11,088 nt of DNA from contig JAGQQT010000092.1 of the NCBI GenBank assembly GCA_020426065.1, forward strand, positions 1 through 11,088. The letters run 5' to 3'. The position numbers and the translations under genes were made by a program. Origin of the DNA: Planctomycetaceae bacterium (GTDB lineage Bacteria; Planctomycetota; Planctomycetia; Planctomycetales; Planctomycetaceae). Below, piece by piece: positions 1-7,539 of this stretch. Every line of letters begins with the position of its first letter. Position 1 is the first letter of the stretch. The notes under the pieces are model-generated. The model did not search any database and was not told the origin of the DNA. It saw only the letters and a list, made by a program, of their open reading frames with translations.

Positions 1-2
1 GG

Positions 3-1418
3 TTCCTGGCAGTCGTACTGACCGTGACTTTCTCTGCCGGGTTCACCCCGTCTGCAGCTGCAGAACAACCCAATCTGCTGTTAATTACGGCTGACGACCT
101 GGGAGTGCAGGTCGGCTGTTATGGAGACTCCTCCGCTCGGACTCCCGCTCTGGACGCATTAGCAAAAGAAGGCTGCCTGTTTGAAAACGCCTACGTGGCC
201 CAGGCTTCCTGCAGTCCTTCCCGGAGCGCCATGTTTACCGGTGTCTACCCCCACGCGAATGGTCAATACGGGCTGCTGAATGCGGGTGTGGGATTTCGGT
301 TGCACGAAAATCTGGTTTCTCAAACGTTACCTGCCCTCCTGAAGCAGGCCGGATACGAAACCGGAATCCTGGGCAAACTGCATGTCGGGCCGGAGAACCA
401 GTTTCCTTTTGATACCCGGGTCCGCGTCGACACTCGGGATGTTCGCGCCACGGCAGATCGAGCGGGGGAGTTTTTCCAGAAAGCCTCCGCTCCATTCTTT
501 TTCATGGCAAACTATTCGGATCCCCACGTTGCCGGACGCAGCCCCCGCCCCCCGAAAGAAGCGTTCCCCACTCAATACAAAGGGATTCCCGAAGAACCTT
601 TAACCGATAAGGAAGTGGCGCCGTTTCCGTTTCAGAGACTCGAAGACCCTGAACAGAAGGCTCGCGTCACGCAGTATTACAATGCAGTCACTCGGGTTGA
701 CTATGGAATTGGATTGCTGCTGCAGAAACTGGAGCGATCCGGGAAAGCCGAAAACACCGTGGTGATCGTCGTGGGAGATCATGGTCCTCCCTTTGTCCGC
801 GGTAAAACGACCTGCTATGAAGCGGGTGTGAAAATCCCGCTCATCATTCGCTGGCCGGAACAGTTCCCGGCGGGGAGCCGCTCCGCTTCCCTCGTATCGA
901 CGGTTGATCTCCTCCCCACTTTTCTGTCCGCAGCCGGTTTAAGCATTCCCCCGCACGTGCAGGGTCAGACCCTGATGTCATCTCTGCAGCAGGAAACCCG
1001 TCGGAAGTATCTGGCCACCGAGTTTCACTTTCATGGCAGCAGTCCATTTTTTCCTCGGCGAACACTACGCAACGAGCATTACAAACTGATTCACAACATT
1101 GATGCAGGCAAAAAATCGTTTCGCAATTCGGTCGATGGCGATGCCGCCTGCAAACTGGCAATGGAGAATCCCTCGCTCGCGCCCGAGATCCAGGAGGCCT
1201 TTGAACGCGTGGTCAATCCTCCCGAATTCGAACTTTATGATCTGAAAGCCGATCCCTGGGAATTTCACAATCTGGCTGATGATCCTGCCCATCAGAAAAT
1301 CAGGGAAGAACTGACGCGGGAATTGCTCCACTGGCGCAAACAGACCGCAGATCCACTCCTCACAGCGGAAGGCTATCGGATGATGAAACAGTATGAGCAG
1401 GCAACGCCTGCCAACTGA
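3..1418 (+). CDS. Secreted sulfatase, SGSH-like (heparan N-sulfatase type), 5'-partial
   Basis: Type I formylglycine sulfatase, expected to hydrolyse sulfate esters or sulfamates on glycans outside the cytoplasm. The first possible in-window start is a GTG at 24, but the frame is open to the window edge and the codons from 3 onward (F-L-A-V-V-L-T-V) read as the hydrophobic core of a signal peptide ending near SAAA|EQPN. The true start therefore lies upstream. Numbering from the codon at 24: metal ligands D24-D25 (ITADDLG), active-site Cys63 in CSPSR with Arg67, Lys118 and His120 in GKLHVG, His168 in SDPH, and D252-H253 in GDHGPPF with Lys261 nearby. The stretches CSPSR...TGVYPHANGQYGLLN and GKLHVGPE..FPFD closely match human N-sulfoglucosamine sulfohydrolase from memory of that protein. 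Aspartate-histidine in place of aspartate-asparagine is usual in bacterial members of this group. Substrate specificity is inferred, not shown. It converges on the next gene. Confidence 0.9.
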   Translation, partial: FLAVVLTVTFSAGFTPSAAAEQPNLLLITADDLGVQVGCYGDSSARTPALDALAKEGCLFENAYVAQASCSPSRSAMFTGVYPHANGQYGLLNAGVGFRLHENLVSQTLPALLKQAGYETGILGKLHVGPENQFPFDTRVRVDTRDVRATADRAGEFFQKASAPFFFMANYSDPHVAGRSPRPPKEAFPTQYKGIPEEPLTDKEVAPFPFQRLEDPEQKARVTQYYNAVTRVDYGIGLLLQKLERSGKAENTVVIVVGDHGPPFVRGKTTCYEAGVKIPLIIRWPEQFPAGSRSASLVSTVDLLPTFLSAAGLSIPPHVQGQTLMSSLQQETRRKYLATEFHFHGSSPFFPRRTLRNEHYKLIHNIDAGKKSFRNSVDGDAACKLAMENPSLAPEIQEAFERVVNPPEFELYDLKADPWEFHNLADDPAHQKIREELTRELLHWRKQTADPLLTAEGYRMMKQYEQATPAN

Positions 1419-1480
1419 TGCTTTGCTATCTCTGCCGGAATCAGAACCACATTTTATACTGTCAGTCTCTCAAGTATTCA

Positions 1481-1516
1481 CCCTCCCTCCGGGAGGGTCG
1501 GCGCAGCCGGGGAGGG
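1481..1516. repeat. GC-rich palindromic element with three complementary arms
   Basis: A CCCTCCC arm at 1481-1487 is perfectly complementary to two downstream GGGAGGG arms, at 1491-1497 (3-nt loop) and at 1510-1516. Between the two G-rich arms sits a small CGGC-GCA-GCCG hairpin (1499-1509). The first arm can pair with either G-rich arm, so two mutually exclusive structures are possible. It lies between two convergent genes, so it may act as a bidirectional transcription barrier or be a copy of a dispersed intergenic repeat. No T-run follows on either strand, so it is not a textbook intrinsic terminator. Confidence 0.55.
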
Positions 1517-1546
1517 AAGCAATTCATTATCAACTTTGAGCTCTAT

Positions 1547-1595
1547 CCCTCTCCGCAGGTTTGGAACAATCCTGCGACTCTCCAAGAGGGAGAGT
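1547..1595. repeat. Second palindromic element, nested inverted repeats
   Basis: CGCAGG at 1554-1559 pairs perfectly with CCTGCG at 1571-1576 around an 11-nt loop. Outside it CCCTCT at 1547-1552 can pair with AGAGGG at 1585-1590. A competing hairpin ACTCTCC/GGAGAGT (1577-1583 with 1589-1595, 5-nt loop) uses the same right-hand bases. The rest of the 1419-1668 gap shows no credible ORF. The element may terminate one or both converging transcripts or be part of a mobile repeat together with 1481-1516. Confidence 0.5.
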
Positions 1596-1668
1596 GAAGA
1601 AAACAGTAGTCCTGCCGATCGCTAATCGAAACTTCTTATGAACAGCAAACTTGTGGATTACAGAATCA

Positions 1669-3159
1669 TCACTGAGCTTTGCCTGACTTCGGAGCCCCGC
1701 TCTTCCATAACTCGATCCTGTTGACATCATTGGCAGATTTGGGTCCCGTGGTGCTTCGTCCCCGCTGGATGTCTTCTTTCAGGAGTTTCAGGAGTTGACT
1801 GACAATCTCAGGTTTCTCCTGATAGAGGTTGTGCTGCTCTCCCACGTCGGCAGTCATGTCATAGAGCTGACCGGGGAGTGCATCCTCGGGTGCTTCTTTT
1901 TCCGTGGGGGATGTCCAGCCACCGGAAGCTTTGGCAAGAAGCAATTTCCAGTTTCCCTGACGATAGGCAAAGTGGCCGCTCACCGAATGATGAATCACTC
2001 CATGTCGAGTGGATGTGATCGGCTGGCCTGACAAGGCTGGCAGAATGCTGACACTGTCCTCAGCGGAGCCCGCTGGTAATTCCTTTCCGGTGATCTCAGC
2101 CAGAGTCGCGAACAGATCGATATGACAGATGAGTTGATCGGATTGAGTTCCCGCTTTGACATGTCCCGGCCAGCGGACAAGAAATGGAACCCGATGCCCA
2201 CCATCCCATAGATCCGCTTTCGAACCCCGTAAATGAGCACTGACAATATGTCCCTGAGCGGCGAGTTTTTCGATTCCCGCTGCCTTTGAGCAGCCGTTGT
2301 CGCTGGTGAAAATCACAAGTGTATTTTCCGTCTGACCATTTCGCTCCAGAGCTGCAGAGATCTCAACAAGTGCATGATCGGTCTGCATGACGAAATCCCC
2401 ATACTCTCCCAGTCCGCTTTTCCCCTGCCATTCCGGGCTGGGAACAATCGGAGTGTGAGGAGAACCAAGTGGGACATACAGAAAAAAGGGCTGACTGTTC
2501 CCCGCCCGGGAATCCAGATATTCCACAGATTTGCGAGTCAGCCGCGGCAACATGTTGATGACCTCATCGTGTTCGATGACGGTCTCATTCTCAATCACGG
2601 CTTCCATGTTGCGGGCATGATGAAACCCATGATAGTAATCGAAGCCACGATGCACCGGGCCATCGGGAATCTTCGCTCCAACTGGCGGTTGCTTGTAATC
2701 TTTCTGGCGATACGGTTTGCCGGTCCTGGGATCAAGATATTCAAAATCGAGGTGCCACTTCCCAATGATGGCCGTGTGATATCCCTGCTGCTTGAGAAAG
2801 CTGGCAACTGTTGGCCGGGCTTCATCAATCAGACTGGGAGCAAAGCCGGTCACAACCCCCTTTTGAAGCCGTGTTCTCCAGCTGTAGCGACCGGTCATTA
2901 AACCATACCGGGTGGGAGAACATACCGAAGATCCCGAATGGGCATCGGTGAAAATCATCCCCTGTGAAGCCAGTCGATCCGCGTTGGGCGTAGAGATCCG
3001 ACAGGTCTCGGGAGCCAGGCAATGGACATCCCCGTAACCCAGGTCATCGCAGATGATATACACGATGTTCGGCTTCTCTGCCGCCTGACAGTTCTCACAG
3101 GCAATGGCATTCAGCCAGCCCAACCCGTACAGAATCATGAGCATTCTCAAGCCATTCAT
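1669..3159 (-). CDS. Secreted type I sulfatase (CSPTR), arylsulfatase A-like
   Basis: Secreted formylglycine sulfatase of 496 aa. The chosen start is the ATG at 3159: it has an AGAGGTG ribosome-binding site 8 nt upstream and gives a signal peptide with a hydrophobic stretch (about residues 4-20) and a plausible cleavage at CQAA|EKPN. The frame extends upstream to 3258, but those 33 residues lack signal-peptide character and are probably not translated. Key residues from this start: D38-D39 metal ligands, catalytic Cys80 in CSPTR with Arg84, Lys134 and His136 in GKWHL, His235 in SPHTP, D287-N288 in TSDNG, and Lys314 in GSKADLWDGGHR. The C-terminal subdomain carries the usual NWKLLL and GQLYDM elements. 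It follows the esterase by 99 nt on the same strand, so co-transcription is likely. It is a clear paralogue of the sulfatase at 4375-5934. The substrate is unknown. Confidence 0.92.
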   Translation of the reverse strand: MNGLRMLMILYGLGWLNAIACENCQAAEKPNIVYIICDDLGYGDVHCLAPETCRISTPNADRLASQGMIFTDAHSGSSVCSPTRYGLMTGRYSWRTRLQKGVVTGFAPSLIDEARPTVASFLKQQGYHTAIIGKWHLDFEYLDPRTGKPYRQKDYKQPPVGAKIPDGPVHRGFDYYHGFHHARNMEAVIENETVIEHDEVINMLPRLTRKSVEYLDSRAGNSQPFFLYVPLGSPHTPIVPSPEWQGKSGLGEYGDFVMQTDHALVEISAALERNGQTENTLVIFTSDNGCSKAAGIEKLAAQGHIVSAHLRGSKADLWDGGHRVPFLVRWPGHVKAGTQSDQLICHIDLFATLAEITGKELPAGSAEDSVSILPALSGQPITSTRHGVIHHSVSGHFAYRQGNWKLLLAKASGGWTSPTEKEAPEDALPGQLYDMTADVGEQHNLYQEKPEIVSQLLKLLKEDIQRGRSTTGPKSANDVNRIELWKSGAPKSGKAQ

Positions 3160-3167
3160 CGGATGAA

Positions 3168-3174
3168 CACCTCT
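3168..3174 (-). promoter_or_regulatory. Ribosome-binding site deciding the start at 3159
   Basis: The minus strand reads AGAGGTG here, 8 nt before the ATG at 3159-3157. It favours this start over the longer reading from 3258. Clear Shine-Dalgarno sites are rare elsewhere in the window. Confidence 0.45.
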
Positions 3175-3258
3175 CTGCAGCAACTGTCTGGAAACTCGAT
3201 TTGAATTCTTCAGCATGGCCCTGTTCAAGGGGCTGGTGGGGCTACCTGATCCAATCAA

Positions 3259-4173
3259 CTAACTCTTCGAATCCATGAGTGATTTGAGATATTCTTCATT
3301 CGCAGGCCCGCTCAGCCAGCCCAGTGAAACCAAGAAGGCATCCATTTTAAGAACCGTGTCCAGGAAAGATTCCGGGCTTTTTCGCTCATTGAAAAAGCCG
3401 TGTGGCTGTCCTTCATAAATCCAGAGTTCCGAACGAACCCCGGCCTCTTTCAGGTCCGCATCAAATTTTTCAGCAGTCGCTACCGGAATCAGCCCATCTT
3501 TCGATCCCAGAAAAACAATGGTGGGGGGATCATCCTTCGAAATATTGTGAGCCGGAGAGATTGCCGGGAACCAGGCTTTGGCCCGATCGTGGCCATATCC
3601 TTCTGGTCCATTGTCATAGACAGGATTGAACAGCAGCAGGGCATTGGCTTTGGACGAAACCTTCGAGCCCTCTTCCAGGGGATCATCCAGTCCATCACAA
3701 ATCCCGGTTGTGGCCGCGACATGTCCACCGGCAGAGCCACCTCCTGCAGCGATTCGATCGGGATCGACCCCCAGACGTTTCGCATTGGTCCTCACCCAGC
3801 GGATGGCCGACTTCCCGTCCGCCACGCAGGCATCCGGACCTGTTTTCTGCCGGCTGTTCACGCGGTAATCCGCCACAAAGGCAACCATTCCACGATTGGC
3901 CAGATAACGGGCATGCTGTTCAAACTGGGTGACCAGACCACCATTCCATCCACCACCAAAAAAGAAGACCGCTGCGGGACGGCAATCTGTTTCCGGATTG
4001 TGTCCCGAAGGATTGAAACGGTAGATCCACAGGTCATCCCCCGAGGCATTCTTGTAAACCTCGGCAACCACATCTCCTTTGAACTTGTGCTCTCTAGTTT
4101 CTGCTGAAACTGGTTTGAGAAGGCAGGTCACGAGCAGGATGAATGAGAACATGCAGGCGGAAGTTCTGAGCAT
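3259..4173 (-). CDS. Secreted alpha/beta-hydrolase, probable carbohydrate or short-chain esterase
   Basis: Alpha/beta-hydrolase fold enzyme of 304 aa, similar in layout to the BD-FAE / esterase-lipase (COG0657) group that removes acyl groups from glycans or small esters. I chose the ATG at 4173 over a TTG two codons upstream. The N-terminus MLRTSACMFSFILLVTCLL...VSA is a signal peptide ending near residue 24. From this start: an oxyanion-hole motif FFGGGW at 71-76 in place of the usual HGGG, nucleophile Ser147 in GGSAG, acid Asp226 in SKDGLIPV, and His258 in GQPHGFF, a complete catalytic triad. It leads a probable two-gene operon with the downstream sulfatase. The context suggests deacylation of a sulfated glycan so that sulfatases or glycosidases can reach it. 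A peptidase or lipase role cannot be excluded from sequence alone. Confidence 0.88.
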   Translation of the reverse strand: MLRTSACMFSFILLVTCLLKPVSAETREHKFKGDVVAEVYKNASGDDLWIYRFNPSGHNPETDCRPAAVFFFGGGWNGGLVTQFEQHARYLANRGMVAFVADYRVNSRQKTGPDACVADGKSAIRWVRTNAKRLGVDPDRIAAGGGSAGGHVAATTGICDGLDDPLEEGSKVSSKANALLLFNPVYDNGPEGYGHDRAKAWFPAISPAHNISKDDPPTIVFLGSKDGLIPVATAEKFDADLKEAGVRSELWIYEGQPHGFFNERKSPESFLDTVLKMDAFLVSLGWLSGPANEEYLKSLMDSKS

Positions 4174-4256
4174 GGTCAAGGCTTTCTGTGTACGGATAAC
4201 TGTGCGAGGAGATTCGAAAGGCTGAGAATAGTTTCATTATCAGTTTGACCAACAGA

Positions 4257-4297
4257 TCGAAAACTTTCCAGAAACTCCCCGGAAAGAAGGTCGAAAA
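4257..4297. repeat. Direct repeat flanking an inverted repeat (candidate operator)
   Basis: TCGAAAA occurs at 4257-4263 and again at 4291-4297. Between them CTTTCC (4264-4269) and GGAAAG (4281-4286) form a perfect 6-bp inverted repeat with an 11-nt spacer. The symmetric layout midway between two divergent operons is what a transcription-factor site could look like, but short repeats arise by chance and no regulator is identified. Confidence 0.3.
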
Positions 4298-4359
4298 TCA
4301 GGCGACAATCAGGGATATTAGGAAGCTCCGGACCATTTCTATCCTGCCCCTTCGTTCTC

Positions 4360-4365
4360 AGGAGA
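4360..4365 (+). promoter_or_regulatory. Shine-Dalgarno site for the GTG start at 4375
   Basis: AGGAGA lies 9 nt before the GTG at 4375. The earlier in-frame TTG at 4366 directly abuts this site and would have no usable spacing, so the site selects the GTG. Confidence 0.6.
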
Positions 4366-4374
4366 TTGATTGCC

Positions 4375-5934
4375 GTGCTCCGTTTAGTCTTCAGCGTCAC
4401 GATACTGATCTGTTCAACCTGCACTGCTTACTCGGCGGAGCGTCCCAATATCATTTTCATCCTGGCCGATGACTGGGGACTTGGCGATATCAAGACTTAC
4501 GGTCATGAACGCTGCAAACTGGACACGCCCCATATGGACCGCCTGGCCAGTGAGGGAATGAAGTTCACAGATGCCCACAGTTCCTCCGCCGTCTGTACGC
4601 CTACGCGCTACGGAGTCCTGACGGGACGATACAACTGGCGGAGTCAACTCAAGAAAGGAGTCCTGAACGGCTACAGTGCTCCTTTGATAGAACCGGATCG
4701 AGAAACCGTCCCTTCCTTCCTGAAAAAACAGGGTTACACCACAGGCATGGTGGGCAAGTGGCATCTGGGGATGGACTTTCCCACCACGGATGGCAAGCCT
4801 GCGAAGTCATCTGCCAAAACTGCCGAGGAACTGGCCACAGAATGCAATGTGGACTGGAAAGGCAAAATCAAGAATGGCCCGAACTCCATCGGGTTTGATT
4901 ACTACTGGGGCATCTCGGCGTCTCTGGATATGCCACCCTACATCTGGATTGAGAATGATCACTTCGTGGGAGAATGTACGGCAATCAAGGCATTTCATCG
5001 ACCTGGTCCTGCGGAAGCGGAGTTTGAGGATTACGATGTGCTGCCCACCCTGACGGAAAAGGCCACCGCGTTCATTCGTCAGCAGGCCTCCACTTCTGCT
5101 CCGTTCTTTCTCTACATGCCGCTCAACAGTCCACACACACCCATTGCCCCTTCTGAAGCATGGCGGGGAAAGAGCAAGCTGGGGCCCTATGGTGATTTTG
5201 TCATGGAAACCGACTGGTCAATCGGCCAGGTGATTCAGGCTGTGGATCAAGCCGGGATTGCAGAGAATACTCTGATCATTGTCACGGCCGATAATGGCTG
5301 CAGTCCCGCCGCTAAGGGGGGTGATCCTCATGACATGATCAAGTTCCGCATGGGTGAAAATGAGCCGGATGATCCGACAAAACATTATTCCAGCGATCGG
5401 TACCGAGGTCATAAAGCGGACATTTTTGAAGGCGGACATCGTGTTCCCTATCTCGCCCGCTGGACTGGCCATGTTCCTGCCGGCAGTATCTGCGACAAAA
5501 CAATCTGCCTGGTCGACCTGTTCGCAACCTGTGCCGAGATTCTGAACGCCAAGCCCGAATCCTCCGCTGCAGTGGACTCGTTCAGTATTCTGCCCTGCCT
5601 GCTCGGAAATTCGGACTCGTTTGAACGAGCGGCGGTCGTTCATCATTCGATCAATGGTTCCTTCTCAATCCGTCAGGAAAACTGGAAGCTGGTACTCTGC
5701 CCGGATTCGGGTGGCTGGAGTAATCCTCGCCCCGGCAGAAAAAATGAAAATCCCGGCCCCCCCGTGCAACTGTTCAATATGAACGACGACCTGGCCGAGA
5801 CAACCAACCTCGAAGCCAAACACCCCGAGATCGTCAGCAGGCTGACTTCCCTGCTGGAATCCTACGTGGAAAATGGTCGTTCCAATCCCGGGCCAAAACA
5901 GGAAAACACCAGTCCGGTCAACCTGCACCCCTGA
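4375..5934 (+). CDS. Secreted type I sulfatase (CTPTR), arylsulfatase A-like
   Basis: Secreted formylglycine sulfatase of 519 aa, first gene of the plus-strand operon. The GTG at 4375 is preferred to the TTG at 4366 because AGGAGA ends 9 nt before it. The N-terminus LRLVFSVTILICSTCTAYSA is a signal peptide cleaved just before ERPN. Key residues from this start: D32-D33, catalytic Cys74 in CTPTR with Arg78, Lys128 and His130 in GKWHLG, His254 in SPHTP, D306-N307 in TADNG, and Lys347 in GHKADIFEGGHR. It aligns along its length with the sulfatase at 1669-3159 (shared RYG..TGRY.WR, LKKQGY, RSNPGPK-type ending) and differs by extra residues after ADNGC and in the region after GKWHLG, where substrate-contacting loops often lie. 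Only 31 nt separate it from the next sulfatase. The substrate is unknown. Confidence 0.92.
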   Translation: MLRLVFSVTILICSTCTAYSAERPNIIFILADDWGLGDIKTYGHERCKLDTPHMDRLASEGMKFTDAHSSSAVCTPTRYGVLTGRYNWRSQLKKGVLNGYSAPLIEPDRETVPSFLKKQGYTTGMVGKWHLGMDFPTTDGKPAKSSAKTAEELATECNVDWKGKIKNGPNSIGFDYYWGISASLDMPPYIWIENDHFVGECTAIKAFHRPGPAEAEFEDYDVLPTLTEKATAFIRQQASTSAPFFLYMPLNSPHTPIAPSEAWRGKSKLGPYGDFVMETDWSIGQVIQAVDQAGIAENTLIIVTADNGCSPAAKGGDPHDMIKFRMGENEPDDPTKHYSSDRYRGHKADIFEGGHRVPYLARWTGHVPAGSICDKTICLVDLFATCAEILNAKPESSAAVDSFSILPCLLGNSDSFERAAVVHHSINGSFSIRQENWKLVLCPDSGGWSNPRPGRKNENPGPPVQLFNMNDDLAETTNLEAKHPEIVSRLTSLLESYVENGRSNPGPKQENTSPVNLHP

Positions 5935-5965
5935 GATTTCCTTCAGAAAACCGAATGATTCCAGT

Positions 5966-7435
5966 ATGCACCAGAACGTATTTCTCTGCATCACAAGGTC
6001 TTCCTGGAGTGGCCTGCTGGCCACCTGTGCCGTCCTGCTGACTTCCATTCACGGAATTTCAGCCGCAGAAGAGACACGCCCTCATATTGTCCTGATCCTG
6101 GCCGATGATCTCGGCTGGTCTGATCTGGGTTGTTATGGTCATGCATGGCATCGAACTCCACATCTGGATCAACTGGCTGCGGAGGGAATGCGTTTCACCA
6201 ACGCTTATGCTCCCGCTCCCATTTGCTCCGCCTCCCGCGCGAGTATTCTGACCGGGAAAACAGTAGCTCGAGTTGGATTGGAATTTGTCACGAAAAATGA
6301 GCCGGGGTATCAACAGATTGAAGGGGAGACTCCACTTCAATCTCCTCCGCTCACGCTCAACCTGCCATTACAGGAAGTCACTCTCGCCGAAATGCTGGAG
6401 AGTGGTGGTTACAAGACTGCTTTTTTTGGCAAATGGCATGTCAACCAGCATTACCAGAAAAAATACCTGGCCTGGCATCCTCAGTTTGGCCCGCTGCAGC
6501 AGGGTTTCCAGTTTGGCGTGGAAGACTTTGGAGATCATCCCTACGCCTGGGGAAAACAGAAGCCTGCAGACCTTCCCAGTCAGCAATATCCCGATGACTC
6601 CCTGGTTAATCGTGCGGTCGATTATCTCCGGCAGAACCATACCGCTCCCTTTTTCATGATGGTTTCTCTGTATCATGTCCATACACCCGTCAAGAACCGC
6701 TGCCGCTGGCTGGTTGACTGGTATCTCAATCAACTGCCGGAAGATCTGCCGCTCCGGGAACGTCGAGCGGAGTATGCTGCGTTTGTGGAAACACTCGATC
6801 GGCATGTCGGCACAATTGTTGAGGGGATTCATGACCAGAAACTCCGGGACAACACATTGATCCTGTTTCTGTCCGATAACGGCGGGCATCCGGAGTACAC
6901 GGCCAATCGTCCGCTGCGCGGTTCCAAGTGGAATCTGTATGAAGGAGGAATCCGAGTTCCTATGCTCGCACGCTGGCCCGGAGTTGTCTCAGCGGGATCA
7001 GAGTGTGAGACGCCCGTCATTGGATATGATCTGTTTGCGACCTTTGCGGAGATCGCACAAGTCAAGGCAGACAAAACAGATGGCCAGAGCATTGTGCCAT
7101 GTCTTCGGGGAAGGGAGTTGTCTGGCGATCGGAGCCTGCTGTGGCATTTCCCCTACTATCATCCGGAAAAGGGATTTCAGAAGTCCCGCACAGAGATCGG
7201 GATTGATGATTTTGAGGTCAGTCAGACCAGACCGCAGTCCGCCCTCAGGAAAGGCCCCTACAAACTGATTCAATTTGCCGAAAACGGCAGGTGTGAGTTA
7301 TACGATCTTTCCCAGGACCTTTCCGAACAAAACGATCTGGCATCAAAACAACCAGAGTTGACTCAGAGCCTGGCAACAGAACTCGAACAGACACTGACTT
7401 CCATGGAAGCTCGTCGAGCGACTCCCCGGGATTGA
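5966..7435 (+). CDS. Secreted sulfatase with variant CSASR active-site motif
   Basis: Type I sulfatase of 489 aa. The ATG at 5966 starts a signal peptide (hydrophobic about residues 16-30, cleavage near GISA|AEE). The frame extends back to 5873 inside the preceding gene, but that extension is just overlapping sequence. No good Shine-Dalgarno site precedes the ATG. Key residues: D47-D48, catalytic Cys87 in CSASR with Arg91, Lys156 and His158 in FFGKWHV, His239 in YHVHTP, D304-N305 in LSDNGG, and Lys321 in [15 protein letters not shown]. The motif has alanine where the standard signature has proline. CxAxR motifs are known to be convertible in some bacteria (for example the Clostridium perfringens sulfatase), so it is probably active. 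The NGG...[16 protein letters not shown] segment resembles the GalNAc-6-sulfatase/arylsulfatase A-type group. It is the middle gene of the operon. Confidence 0.92.
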   Translation: MHQNVFLCITRSSWSGLLATCAVLLTSIHGISAAEETRPHIVLILADDLGWSDLGCYGHAWHRTPHLDQLAAEGMRFTNAYAPAPICSASRASILTGKTVARVGLEFVTKNEPGYQQIEGETPLQSPPLTLNLPLQEVTLAEMLESGGYKTAFFGKWHVNQHYQKKYLAWHPQFGPLQQGFQFGVEDFGDHPYAWGKQKPADLPSQQYPDDSLVNRAVDYLRQNHTAPFFMMVSLYHVHTPVKNRCRWLVDWYLNQLPEDLPLRERRAEYAAFVETLDRHVGTIVEGIHDQKLRDNTLILFLSDNGGHPEYTANRPLRGSKWNLYEGGIRVPMLARWPGVVSAGSECETPVIGYDLFATFAEIAQVKADKTDGQSIVPCLRGRELSGDRSLLWHFPYYHPEKGFQKSRTEIGIDDFEVSQTRPQSALRKGPYKLIQFAENGRCELYDLSQDLSEQNDLASKQPELTQSLATELEQTLTSMEARRATPRD

Positions 7436-7461
7436 CAAAACCGGGAGATGTCGCAGTTTTG
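7436..7461 (+). other. Short inverted repeat just after a sulfatase stop codon
   Basis: CAAAAC at 7436-7441 is complementary to GTTTTG at 7456-7461 with a 14-nt loop, starting directly after the stop codon of the preceding gene. It could slow or partially end transcription before the third sulfatase, but the stem is short and AT-rich. The rest of the 104-nt gap shows nothing else clear. Confidence 0.2.
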
Positions 7462-7539
7462 TAGCGTTTGCCAGACAGATCCCGTAAGATGATTTCATCA
7501 CTGAATTCATTCCATCTCCTGCTCCAGAATGGTGAGAAT

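Larger units (their letters stand above)
4174..4374. promoter_or_regulatory. Divergent intergenic regulatory region
   Basis: This 200-nt gap separates the start of the minus-strand esterase-sulfatase operon from the plus-strand three-sulfatase operon, so both promoters should lie in it. No strong -35/-10 pair is visible. The best minus-strand candidate is TTGGTC (4252-4247) and TATTCT (4230-4225) with a 16-nt spacer, which is weak. The hexamer TCGAAA occurs three times (4214, 4257, 4291). No convincing ORF is present. A shared regulator binding here could coordinate both operons; this is inference. Confidence 0.5.

Noticed and set aside
777..785. Asp-His-Gly instead of Asp-Asn-Gly at the metal site of the first sulfatase
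   Set aside because: Aspartate-histidine is usual in bacterial SGSH-like and some other sulfatases, so it is not a sign of inactivity.
2374..2901. Plus-strand open frame (175 codons) antisense to the minus-strand sulfatase
   Set aside because: Its content is low-complexity hydrophobic sequence with no motif; the opposite strand encodes all sulfatase catalytic residues.
3160..3258. N-terminal extension of the minus-strand sulfatase up to 3258, abutting the esterase stop codon
   Set aside because: The extra 33 residues would bury the signal peptide, and an AGAGGTG site with good spacing supports the ATG at 3159.
3400..4107. Long plus-strand open frame (235 codons) antisense to the esterase
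   Set aside because: It has no recognisable domain, no ribosome-binding site, and lies wholly opposite a gene with an intact signal peptide and catalytic triad. It is explained by codon bias of the true gene.
5873..5965. Overlap of the second plus-strand sulfatase with the end of the first
   Set aside because: The upstream residues are the shifted reading of the previous gene; the signal peptide begins at the ATG at 5966.
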